The translations under genes and the position numbers were made by a program. Positions 8,757 through 18,160 of a stretch of DNA of 29,773 nucleotides are shown in pieces. The stretch is from Stemphylium vesicarium (lineage: Eukaryota; Ascomycota; Dothideomycetes; Pleosporales; Pleosporaceae). The first letter of the stretch is position 1, and each line of letters opens with the position of its first letter. Location of the stretch: NCBI GenBank assembly GCA_004380135.1, contig QXCR01000253.1, positions 1-29,773 on the forward strand, in the 5' to 3' direction. A model generated the notes under the pieces. The model made no database searches, was not told the DNA's origin, and saw only the letters and a program-made list of their open reading frames with translations.

Positions 8757-10117
8757 TTATCACCGTGTAGTTGAAAGCGATCGAAATGTATTTCCGCTAT
8801 TGCGATCGCACATGCTTGGTCATTGAGGGTGCGGAAGTGCGCCGCCCTGCCCACCCTGCCATGTCATTCGCGCCTGCGACACTTGAGGCTTCGCTCCAGC
8901 CACACTCAATCAACACGCCTGGGAATCAAATTCGGGAGAGTCTGCCTTTCTGACACTCTGGGGTATGCAGATGGTGCATCTATATCCCGACAGGATAGGC
9001 TAAGTAGCGCGAAACACCTCAATCTTGCTCGGCGCAAAAGTACAAAGAGACAGCCACCTGGGCTTCTGGCCAGATTTGGCTCCCTCGATTTGACCGGTCG
9101 TCTTCTTCTGTTCGATAAGACACCTCCTTACGACTGCCGCCTAGCCAAACAATTCGGGTTGGTGTCATTGATGTTCCTTGCGAAGGATGGCGTCGACTCG
9201 AATGTGGAATCCAGCGGCTCCGCCAATCTCCGAGGCACAATATCGAAACCCTTTTTTCATCCCAATCCACAGCGCCACTCCACCTCTACTTCATGATGCT
9301 GGATGGTCATTCAGCCAGCCGCAACAGTTTCATAGCAAATACGCCAGGAAGCGCGCGGTACCACCAAGCATCCCAAGCATGACGCAGATAACGTCCTCGC
9401 CTTATTTCTGACCGGGTTCGTGGAGAGCGCCACAATCTCGTTTCCGTTCCTTGCATAAGCCTCGGACCATCTGAAACCCACCGCACGTTCGCGACCGTTT
9501 CAACCCAGGGACGTGGGCGCTTCGCCTATATGAGACGACTCGTCTCCATTACCGTCTTGGGTTAGAGACCTGCGAGAACCGGTTGATTACCTGTCAAAAG
9601 GCATGGTGCCCGCTGTCGCGGGAACGCCTCTGCTTGGCCCGCAGCATCCCACAGCACCCTGCGATCAAAGTCACTCTACGCTTGTCCGTGACTGGTGGAG
9701 GAACCCGTTCAAGCATGACAAGAAGACCCACGCCGCGTCTTGTATGCTAGGAACGGGCAAGGCGTGGGCGTCGTTTTGAATCGGAAGCACAGGCAAGCGC
9801 TGTTCGAAGTTTTAATCCATCGGGAACTTGTTTCGCATGTTTAATGACAAGGCCCACAGTGAGAGCCACGAAAGGAAATAGTGCCATGCTGCCGTATCGT
9901 ATATAGCTGTCTCTGGTGTTCCTGCTCTTGCTTCTGCCATCAAACAACAGTTTCTTCATTTCCAACCCCCAGCTTCTTTGTGCATCTTAGGTCTGAGACC
10001 TCACATTCGTTCTTTTTTCATCAACACACTCATTCATCACACTCTTTCACAGAAGCTAGGCTTCCGTCCACCTCTACAGCACTTATCGCTTTTCTCAAAC
10101 AACCAACGACCATCACA
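8757..10117. other. intergenic region upstream of the LPMO gene, no supported gene
   Basis: A 1.36-kb stretch of mixed composition. Open frames here (the longest about 157 codons at 8823-9296) have Arg/Ser/Leu-rich, low-complexity translations and no family resemblance, so I read them as chance. The last ~220 bp, after a TATATA at 9900-9905, are CT- and CA-rich and should be the promoter and 5' leader of the LPMO gene. Confidence 0.5.
9900..9905 (+). promoter_or_regulatory. possible TATA box of the LPMO gene
   Basis: TATATA about 218 bp upstream of the ATG, followed by a pyrimidine-rich leader. The spacing requires a long 5' UTR, which is acceptable in filamentous fungi. Assignment is by position only. 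Confidence 0.3.
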
Positions 10118-11017
10118 ATGAAGTCTTTCACCGTTGCCGCCGCCATTGCCGGCTTCGCCTCGTCCGTCGCTGCCCACGGCTTCATCAGCGACCCCGCTCC
10201 CCGTATGCCCGGTGACGGCCTCAAGGCTGCTTGCGGTGACCAGGTCTACAACACCCAGTCCTCGGACCACTACGGCAACGTCCAAGGTGCCCTCCAGAAC
10301 CTCCAGGGCGACCACCCTGACTGCCGCATGTGGCAATGCAAGGGTATCCCATTCTCTGATGCTGGCGAGATCTTCGAGTACACCGCCGGTCAGAAGATCC
10401 CCATGAAGGTCGAGATCCGTGCTCCCCACGATGGTGTTGCCAACGTCTCCATCGTCAACATCGCCACCGACAAGGTCATTGGCGAGCCTCTCATCTCTTG
10501 GGACGAGTACGCTCTGACCTCTTCTCCCATGTCTGAGCACCCCGACTGGACCTCCTTCGACATCACCATGCCCGATGTCAGCAACGAGTGCGCCAACAAA
10601 GGTGATTGTGTCATCCAGTGGTTCTGGGACGCTCCTTCAATCGACCAGACGTACGAGTCCTGCATCGACTTCACCATGGGCGGTGGCTCCGGCTCCGGCT
10701 CTGGTAACAGCACTTCCCCTGCTCCTGAGTCCTCTTCGGCTCCTGTTGCCTCTTCCGCCCCGGCTGCCAGCTCTGCTGCTCCGTCCAGCACCGTTCCCGA
10801 GGCCACTGCTACCCCTACCCCCAGTGCCGTCGAGGAGGTCGCTACTCCCGTCGCTACCGGTGGATCAGACTCCGGCTCTGGCTCTAGCCTCCCCGAGACT
10901 TTCACCATTGACACCTTCATCACCTGGCTCCGCGCCAACGCCGGCACTGGTGTCGCTGACAAGGTCCGCCGCATGGTAGCTGCCAAGCGCGCTCACCCCC
11001 GTGCTTTCCGCGTCTAA
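10118..11017 (+). CDS. secreted lytic polysaccharide monooxygenase, AA16-like, 299 aa
   Basis: The signal peptide MKSFTVAAAIAGFASSVAA is followed by HGF, so cleavage exposes His20 as the N-terminal His of the copper 'histidine brace'. A second brace candidate is His104 in the motif RAPHDG. The catalytic domain (20 to ~205) has the opening HGFISDPAPRMPGDG, six Cys that could form disulfides (including C39, C69, C74) and the closing QWFWDAPSIDQTYESCIDF. These fit a chitin-binding/LPMO fold, best AA16 from memory; AA11 is the main alternative. The enzyme would oxidatively cleave cellulose or another beta-glycan outside the cell, with a reductant and H2O2 or O2. A Gly/Ser then Ser/Pro/Ala/Thr-rich linker (~207-258) leads to a conserved-looking 40-residue tail (FTIDTFITWLRA...KRAHPRAFRV) rather than a CBM1. 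The start is the ATG in CACAATG. Codon use is strongly C-ending, suggesting high expression. No intron. Confidence 0.8.
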   Translation: MKSFTVAAAIAGFASSVAAHGFISDPAPRMPGDGLKAACGDQVYNTQSSDHYGNVQGALQNLQGDHPDCRMWQCKGIPFSDAGEIFEYTAGQKIPMKVEIRAPHDGVANVSIVNIATDKVIGEPLISWDEYALTSSPMSEHPDWTSFDITMPDVSNECANKGDCVIQWFWDAPSIDQTYESCIDFTMGGGSGSGSGNSTSPAPESSSAPVASSAPAASSAAPSSTVPEATATPTPSAVEEVATPVATGGSDSGSGSSLPETFTIDTFITWLRANAGTGVADKVRRMVAAKRAHPRAFRV

Positions 11018-11032
11018 GCTTTTGCTAGGCGT

Positions 11033-11071
11033 ATGAATTGTACGGCATCAAGTACGATAGAGACAATTCAT
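11033..11071 (+). other. inverted repeat in the LPMO 3' UTR
   Basis: ATGAATTGT at 11033-11041 is perfectly complementary to ACAATTCAT at 11063-11071, with a 21-nt loop, beginning 16 bp after the stop codon. It could form a 9-bp hairpin in the mRNA 3' UTR. Role unknown. Confidence 0.5.
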
Positions 11072-11285
11072 GTGTTGGTGGAGATTGAGATTACTGTTCG
11101 ATTCTGCTGTAGATATACATTTCAATGATGCACTTTACTCACTTTGTGTGGGAGCTGTAAATTGTCCCCTCTATGTGCTTGTGATGATTTGCTTGCATTA
11201 GATGTTGCTATATGCCTTCTATGAAGTGTCTCTTGTACCAAATCGCCTAGTTCAAGAGCCATGTTTTACCACATAGAAGCTCCGG

Positions 11286-13009
11286 CTAAGAAGGACCTAG
11301 GTACCCATCAAACGACTTCACGGGATGTAATGGGGAGTAAGGGTGATAGCCGACCTCTGGCTTGGTCAGGGGAAACTTCCGATATTGACCATCCGCATCG
11401 CCTTCTCCGTTACGACGCTTCGCTTTCGTCTCGGATGCGCGTAAGTCCTCATCCAACATTGTCCCAGACTTCCGCTTATTCGATCCACCACCATGAAAGG
11501 AGCTCGGTGTTGGCCTCATCCCACTACCATGCACCAAATGCCTAGTAAAATTTGTGCTGTGAAGATTGGTATTTCTCCGTTCACCAGAGTCGTCGAAAGA
11601 TGGCCTAAGTGAGTTTTGGTTTAGTCTCCATGGGCTCATCTCACCAAAGAGCGGTGACGAAGGTTTGAAGCCTCCTGAGCTCATAGAAGCCTTGATGTAG
11701 TAGTCTAGCACATTATCACGAACGTGCATTCGCTGTTCATGATGTTTGCCTCTGCTGAGGGAGTTTTGGTGAGTGGGCGTGTTCCCGGGATCGCCCTCTT
11801 CCTGAACTGAAATCGTTTCAGCCGGACGTGTACCATGTATGACTCGCCCGGGCGGTTCATACGAACTTGGTGGGTCATATTGCGAAGAATATGAAATGGG
11901 TCAGCGATTGGCGTTCGGTGCGAAAACATCAGCGGTCTTGTCAGTATGTGGGCGACTAGATGTGTTAATCTTTGGAACTTCTGCATCCAACTTGTATCGT
12001 TCATCAGGTAAGGCCTCAAATCCGTGATCTTTTTGATGGGCATCGCCTATATCTTGTTCATGGAACGAGATGCTGGGTATAGCGGGTAGGTCCGCAAAGA
12101 GGGCAAAATCTTCTTCAAAGAACCACACCGGTTGTGCTGGGTTAGAGATGTAGATTTGGTCACTCTTTCGTGAGACAGCGGCGGACGGATTCAGGTTAAA
12201 CTGACGGTAAATCGCCAAGTCTGGAGAGTAGTGTGCCTGAGGCAAAGAAGCCTCGTCTCTCGAATCTGATAACATCGCTTCCCGATCTCGACCTTCCAGG
12301 GCAGTGCAGCTACTCGTAGGTATTATGTTACAAGAGGCGTCTCCTTGCTTCTTTTTCAACTCTCCAACAGCCTCTACGCCCTTTGCGGCAGTGTTCTTCT
12401 TTGTTGCGTTGCTCTTCTTGTTGCTGCTTTTGATCTGATGGTAGCTAACGGGGCTATTCGCAAGGTCGTCCATCTTATCGATCTCAAAGAAGACATCCTT
12501 GCAAATGCACTTCCACTGGCGTAGATCTCGGATGACCTCTGTTACACGTTGCTCACACGTCAAGCTCCTATCAATGTCCTTGGCACGATCCTTCGACTCG
12601 TGCCCGCAATATCCACGATGGCATTGGTCCAGTATCTTCCTGAACAAAAAGCGAAAAGCGGCTTCCACATCCTGGACGTCCAGGGCGCCATGAGCGCCTA
12701 GCTTGAAAGTTTTACGACCACCCCAGCTAGGATTGTCACAAGCAGATCTGAGGTCATGGAAGGCCTGGATCATCTTCGCGATGTACATCACCTCTTGCGC
12801 TGTGACCGTGGGGATGGTAGCATCTTCCGTAAGGTTTGCATGAGGGCCTGCCTTCGAACGATTTCGCCATTGATAGGCAGTTGCAAAGTTATTTTGGAAG
12901 ACCAGGCTAGTTGGAAGCCTATCTTGGTCGAATTCATAGGGATCCTGCGCGATTGGTGCGATGCCGGCCGCTGCCTGGGCTTGAGTCTCAGGGGTCGATA
13001 TTGGAGGTG
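11286..13009 (-). pseudogene. paralogue A of an uncharacterised fungal helical-domain protein, interrupted
   Basis: One reading frame is coding-like from about 13009 down to a stop at 11286 (574 codons) but carries an in-frame TGA at 11903-11901. After a Pro/Thr/Gln-rich start comes a helical domain (TVTAQEVMYIAKMIQAFHD; VQDVEAAFRFLFRKILDQC; KDRAKDIDRSLTCEQRVTEV; WKCICKDVFFEIDK). It ends in NSP followed by a Lys/Asn stretch, and then ~330 residues of disordered Ser/Pro/Arg tail. This domain aligns by eye with the protein at 14626-16481 (shared KDID, I-x5-L-x3-K-x-IC). There is no ATG in the frame above 12788; a TTATCAG acceptor just above 13009 may mark an unseen 5' exon. The TGA could lie in an intron, but available donors are poor (GTTTTC, 126 bp). 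I therefore favour a decaying copy, without excluding a spliced gene. Function unknown; other members look nuclear or regulatory only by their basic disordered tails. Confidence 0.55.
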
Positions 13010-14625
13010 CTGATAATTTCCTTCAATGCGTTAAACAGTACTGCTGGAACGCTGAAGCTTGATAGCCAATTCGCAGTGGAGCTGATATGCTCTCAGGTAA
13101 AGTTGAACTAGGGGTAAGAATTGGCTGATAAACTTGGAAGGCTCAATGGGTCTTTGCGCGCACAGTCCTTGTATCAAGACCGCGTCGAAGTATTCACAAA
13201 GCCCTACCCAGACCTTTCACTCTGTGATGGTGCATACAACTTCTTTCCTGGTGGTCAGTGAAGTGCATCTTATGATGCAACTGCGTAAGCGGTGTTGGTT
13301 TGGAGGCTGCGGACCAACAATTGTATTGCTATCTGTTTTCGTGTTGTGATATTCGTGTACAGGAGCTCTCAGCTCAGAGGTAAGTGCACTTGCCCGCCAA
13401 GCAGTGCCTGCTACAATAGGATATCATGTGACCCTAGTCACGTGGTTACATGTGACTACTGCCGAGACTCTGTGAACGCACGATTCATTGATGGGGAATC
13501 CATCGGACATGATACGCGTCCCTCGACTGGTTGCATTGGTACTCGACACAATTATGTTGAGGAATTCGAGAACCACGGTGTTCCTCAAAGTGCATAGGCA
13601 CCGCTGGGGGACTCGGGACCTAGGTGATGGAACGGCACTTTGGTAGTAAGTCCAGTCATTGTTCTTGCGCAGGACTGGCGTATTTCTCTGGTCGGAGTGT
13701 TCAATATTGAATTTCTGCCGTACTTGGGGGATATCAGCAAGTTGTCCATTGCTGAGGTGGGCCACACGGAACAACGGACAGCGCGTCAATAACCATCAAG
13801 CCCTGGTTCAAAGATAAGATACCCCCAATTAGGATTGAAAGCAGACGACATACAAGCCGAGAACATGGGACGTTGATGCGGTGGCTGTTGGATGCTAACT
13901 CGATTTACCCATCTGCTCATCATGCGAAGCCCCGTATTTTGTCTGTACGGCAACATATCTACCCTCCAATAACTACTCCAAGCGATGGCACGAGACCTAC
14001 AAGAGACTCACTTGGCAAAAGATGTCTGGAGCCGAGAGGGATTGAGCACCCAGTGGTGGACTACGGTTTGGTTGGCAGAATGGTTTAAGCCAAGTAATTA
14101 CGTCATTAACGCTAGGGAAAAGGCGCGACCTCGGGACGCGTCCACGGGTTCGCGTCCCGATGTCCTTCCCAGACCTCTCAAAGTCGAATCTACAACTACA
14201 AGGCTTTACGGCTGCTGCAAGGTATGGAAGAATAGCTTCATTGGACTAAAACTACAGTAAGCATGAGAATGCAGCTGCCACATTTCCGCGACAACACTCG
14301 CAATCATTCGTGCCACCCCCTCTACCACCACACTTAATTCCACTCAAGCCAGCCGTGTACTCAATTGAGGAGATGCGAATGTGCAATCAGGCATCGGAAA
14401 TCTTTGTCGCAATATTGAAATGAACCGGTCGCCACACCTTCCAGGTGGTTAACGCTTTAAACGACAAAAAGAGAAGACATAGCAACAGTGCAATACAACG
14501 AGCCATCGATTAACTCCACATTACGAGTTCCTCTGCAAGTCCAGCAGGAATCGTTTGACCACTGCCACAACTCCGAGCTGTCCCTGTTAGTTTGGACTTT
14601 ATGGTAGCCGCCGAGCGTCGTTTGG
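13010..14625. other. region between the two paralogues, no firm gene
   Basis: About 1.6 kb holding the upstream side of paralogue A and the 3' flank of paralogue B. A 121-codon minus frame at 13424-13789 has partly protein-like sequence but no recognisable family or splice link, so it is not called. A strong 10-bp hairpin lies at 14131-14160. A possible first exon of paralogue A could be hidden near 13200-13280 (ATG near 13266 on the minus strand), but I could not join it with convincing splice sites. Confidence 0.4.
14131..14160. repeat. perfect 10-bp inverted repeat (GC-rich hairpin)
   Basis: TCGGGACGCG (14131-14140), 10-nt spacer, CGCGTCCCGA (14151-14160): perfect complementarity. It lies in a gene-free stretch 470 bp beyond the 3' end of paralogue B. 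A D-arm-like sequence (GGC...GCC) lies 60 bp before it, but no acceptor stem completes a tRNA. Confidence 0.6.
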
Positions 14626-16481
14626 TTATTGCTGCCAGAAATCTTTGAAGGCATTGTCGTGTCCACTGGCATCCACAGGGTCTGTTGGAGATAATTCCAG
14701 ATCAGCAAGGCAAACTCCCATATCTGGGTGTTGGTCGAACAGGTTGGCGTTCCCATATGCGCCATATTGAGGGTGTGGCTGAGCCTCGTGCTGCCAGTCT
14801 TCGATCCCCGAGAAATCAGGGATGTTCGCCAGCTGAACGGTACCAGGGAGACCTTCCAAGCAATCCGCTTCTTGCCAGGGGCTGAAAGGCTGCAAAGCTG
14901 CCACCCGCTTCCCCTCATCGGGTGCGGGCGATGCGGAGAGGCTACTTTGTTGCATCAGCGCAAGAGACATGGGCGATTGTTTTACGCGTGGTATTGGGGT
15001 AATTGACTGAACCTCCGGCCTCCGAGTGGTTTGGAGATGGGTGACCGGAGAAGTTGATGAGGGTGACATAGCAGCTCGTGAGTAGCCGACGTTTTCGCCA
15101 TTTGCGCCGAGCATGGGGCGCATATCAGGGGCCTGTGGTGCCAAAAATGACACTTGAGGACTGCCCGTCACTCGATATATGCTTGGAATGCTGAGATAAT
15201 GCAGTCCCGTTGGATGGTAGTGCTCTTGGGGTGTCGGCCCTCTCGATGTGGCTCTCTCAGGGACCATTGAGCGATCGCGCATCTGTCTGCGTCGCGCAGC
15301 GGCGTTTCTGGGTCTCTTCAACGCCCGTGGGCTATCTTCCGCGGCCTCGCTGCTCTTCGCATTCGGCCGCTTGCTGTTTCCTACGCGGTTTTGGTCCTTG
15401 CGCTTGGCGTACGCCTTTGGTGCATTGACGAACATGCGTATCTGCCAAGCTGAACTCATCACGTTCTCGCATATCGACTTTTCTTGCTGCAAAGCTGCAA
15501 TGATATTCTCTACGAGGCACGAGGTTAGCAATGATTCATACTTCTCACACCTGAAGATTTACCTAAGCGGCCTGCGCAATCAATGTCCTTATCGTCGTCC
15601 TCTCCTTTACGCTCATCGTTCACGTAGTCGTTTTGATGCCATCCACGAAAGCCGTCTTTCACTTGTTCGAGTAAGCAATCGAATACCTTATGAGCGTATG
15701 CCTCGACGAGGTCTGACTGGTAATGCGGTTCGTGGACCCATCTTTTCAGAGCAGTGGACTTGGCGTTGTCCCTGGCGAAGTCACCACAGACCATGGCGTT
15801 GTAGATGCGCTCTACGTTCAACATACGATTCTCCTCAGTCTCGGCGATTGTTGTGTCACTGGCAGGCTCTCTCCACGGCACCCTACCAAATCGCATTCTG
15901 TCTCGACGGTAAACCTTCGCGTCTTCTGAATTTCGAAATCGACCAAGAAAAGGTCCATAGCGCTGGCCTGAGACCTGCGGGGGTGCGCTGCTATGTCTAG
16001 ATGACGGCTGTTGCATTGATAATATCGGAGCCACCGAGGGCCCTTCCACTGAGAAAGATCTGCGATGCATCATATATGCCCGGGAAGAGTTGTCTCCGAA
16101 GTCGCGGCTCGGGCAGTCTGGACTGCTTCTTTCAGGGTAAGTCTCGACGCCACGTAGAATAATGCTGTCCCTTTGAGTAGCGAATCGCTGTGTCTGGATG
16201 GAAGAGTGTAGGCCATGCGTTGCAATTCCTTCCCTGTCGAATCCGAGGTTCGGCGTGTGAGATTGGCTCAAGTCGTTTGCATTCCCAAGGCGCTGGTTGA
16301 GAGACTCATGATAACCTTGCAGGCCTCCCACATCTTTGGTTCTCTCTATCGGTTCCCCGAAGTGATTGTACGCGTTGCCAATGCTGGAAGGCATGTAAGA
16401 ATGTCGCCCGGGAAATGCATCGCTTGTACCATAGTCACTGTTACCGAGTGACGGTTCCGCAATATGTGGAGACCCCTTCAT
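14626..16481 (-). CDS. paralogue B of an uncharacterised fungal helical-domain protein, 600 aa, two exons
   Basis: Exon 1 is 16481-15563 and exon 2 is 15509-14626, joined across a 53-bp intron (GTAAAT donor, GCTAAC branch, GTAG acceptor) to give AGRL-ENIIAAL. I chose the Met at 16481 (MKGSPHIAEP); the frame is open up to 16688 but that stretch looks like leader. Residues 1-~200 are Ser/Gln/His/Gly-rich and disordered. A helical domain spans ~217-355 (NVERIYNAMVCGDFARDN; SDLVEAYAHKVFDCLLEQV; DDDKDIDCAGRLENIIAAL; SICENVMSSAW; FVNAPKAYAKRK). A basic segment follows (KRPRNAAARRRQMRDR), possibly a nuclear localisation signal. The last ~200 residues are Pro/Ser/Gln-rich and end in an acidic patch (ADLELSPTDPVD), like an activation-type tail. 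The domain resembles hypothetical proteins I recall as numerous in Dothideomycetes. Function unknown; a nuclear role is inference. Confidence 0.75.
15510..15562 (-). other. intron of paralogue B (53 bp)
   Basis: On the minus strand the donor is GTAAAT, the branch site GCTAAC and the acceptor CGTAG. It splits codon Glu in L-E-N-I-I in phase 1. The matching position in paralogue A is uninterrupted. Confidence 0.85.
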
Positions 16482-17202
16482 GTAAATCCTGGTGCTCACT
16501 GCAAGCTCACAGTAGAATGACTCTATGGAGTTTAAAGACACAGAGGGATGAAGGGGTGGTGTTGTGGATGATGCAGAAATTTGAGGTTGGGGAATCAATA
16601 TTAATAGACATGGACAGCGTGCCACAATGCCACAGTGATGATCGTGAAGAAGAACGATGGATACGCAATCAACGAACGCCGACGACACTCTTTTGTTGGT
16701 TACTCTTGAACATAAGCAACATTCAAGTTATCGTTCATGTCTGGTGATCTACCTCTCTATGCGTTGGAAGCGTATGCTTCACTGCTTCTCGAGCGTGCGT
16801 TCGCAGTGGTAGTTTCACGATATCCGCGCCACGTTTGGTTCTTGCACCGGGTTCATGTAGCGCGACGTTTGAATGCGACTTGGAATTAAATATTAGCCCT
16901 CCAATACCCTCTAGGAATAGTGGAGCAGGATCATAAGCTTGCTTGTACTCAGAAAGCCAGCTCACCTGATTTGTTGACAACATCACTGGTCCCCGTGCGA
17001 CCTCTACCTCGTAAACACCAAACCCACGTAGGGGAATTGGTTGCAAACCCCTTGATCATGTGCAGCATTTGCATAACGCGTTGACATCGGCGATTGCGTG
17101 ATATATGCAGTCCTTTCAGGCGTAGATTCCTGGCTTGTCTTTAGCCTGCCGCCACCGAAAAGATGCCTACTTCCATGTTGGAAAGTGCCAATGAAAACTC
17201 AA

Positions 17203-17222
17203 CCCCCACCCACCCCACCCCC
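17203..17222 (-). other. potential G-quadruplex, four G-tracts with 1-nt loops
   Basis: On the plus strand the tracts are C5-A-C3-A-C4-A-C5; the minus strand thus has four runs of 3-5 G separated by single T. Such short loops favour a very stable parallel quadruplex, with an i-motif on the other strand. It lies ~720 bp upstream of the paralogue B start and ~940 bp upstream of the P450 start. Confidence 0.6.
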
Positions 17223-18032
17223 AGAAAAAGAGGAGGAAACCTCCCTTCTCGAATCCACATGGACATGAATATGCGATGCATATTATGCGTGGTCCAACTA
17301 TATGCGTCCGGAATATTAACGACAATCGCTTGTATGAACTTTGGCAGGCGTCGAGAAGAAGAAGAACAGGCGATTGGCTTTGTATAAAGCGCTGGAAGGC
17401 CAACCGACAACTTTAAAGCAAATCACCATGAAAATCAGATCTGCTCTGGAGAGCACTTAACACACCCAATACTCAAACAACCAGCCGAAGGATCTACCAG
17501 GGCCAGTTTCGTGGCACCCATGGACACCATCGTGGTAGGCCGCCTTGACTAGTGCAGTAGATGCAAATCTTTGAGTCGTGTTGCCTTGAACGACAAAGCA
17601 CTCTGCAAACTTTCGTCCGCTATGACCAGGAAGTTTTACTCGTTTTCCAGACCTTGTTCTCTCATCGAGAAACTGAAATACGAAATCGACTAGTCTCTGG
17701 CTGGTTCAGATTGGGGCATCAAGGGCGGAGCACCACATTGTAATGAAAAGTAGTGGAAGAATTCGCTGTGCCAGCTGCCGGGAATGATATCCATAAGACT
17801 GAAATCAATTCGTCAGAAACCGTGGTAAGATTGTAGACTTGTACCGATTCGTAGTTATGCAACAGAAGTTTGTTGCTATTGGGAGGTACCAATAAGCGGC
17901 GGGATGATGCGCGTCATGCCTCGCGTTCCGCACTTTGTCGCTAATTCCGCGCTCCAGGGAGACAGTGCTTGTTCCCCGCATCAGCCGACGCTGTTACCTG
18001 TAGAATCCGAGGAAGCCGCCATGACTGAAGTG

Positions 18033-18042
18033 TAATAAATAG
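18033..18042 (+). promoter_or_regulatory. TATA-like element of the P450 gene
   Basis: TAATAAATAG lies about 120 bp upstream of the ATG at 18161, between GC-richer sequence. It is the only A/T box in a suitable position. Assigned by position only. Confidence 0.3.
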
Positions 18043-18160
18043 ATGCAGTGGTGTACCTTTTCAAGAGGTCCACCTTGTTGTTGTGACAAGTCATCAGCGG
18101 AGTCGAGCGCACAATTCTCTTGGTCGGCTTTCACAGCATTTGGGGAGACTTACGAACATT

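Larger units (their letters stand above)
16482..18160. other. intergenic region between paralogue B and the P450 gene
   Basis: About 1.7 kb between divergent genes. A 103-codon minus frame at 16735-17046 is not convincing in one frame, but a canonical-looking 56-bp GTGAGC...CCTAG intron could be drawn in it, so a small unrecognised gene is possible. A four-tract C-run lies at 17203-17222. An A/T-rich TATA-like stretch occurs near 18033, about 125 bp before the P450 start. Nothing else is recognised. Confidence 0.4.

Noticed and set aside
8823..9296. 157-codon plus-strand frame
   Set aside because: Arg/Ser/Leu-rich translation, no conserved motif, overlapped by other chance frames; non-ATG-like start context.
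10037..10986. Long minus-strand frames opposite the LPMO gene
   Set aside because: They mirror the codon bias of the plus-strand gene (C-ending codons give long antisense frames), and their translations are low-complexity Glu/Val/Gly.
7574..11017. Secondary-metabolite or catabolic gene cluster from MDR enzyme to LPMO
   Set aside because: No PKS, NRPS, transporter or transcription factor nearby; the genes have unrelated roles and ordinary spacing.
13424..13789. 121-codon minus frame between the paralogues
   Set aside because: Partly protein-like, but no family, no link to the paralogue A frame by acceptable splice sites, and no conserved motif.
14060..14165. Possible tRNA gene
   Set aside because: D-arm-like and T-arm-like pieces exist, but no 7-bp acceptor stem or proper anticodon stem can be formed, so it is not called as a tRNA.
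16735..17046. 103-codon minus frame with a possible GTGAGC...CCTAG intron
   Set aside because: Neither the unspliced nor the spliced product resembles a known family, and the start is not an ATG in this frame; left as unproven.
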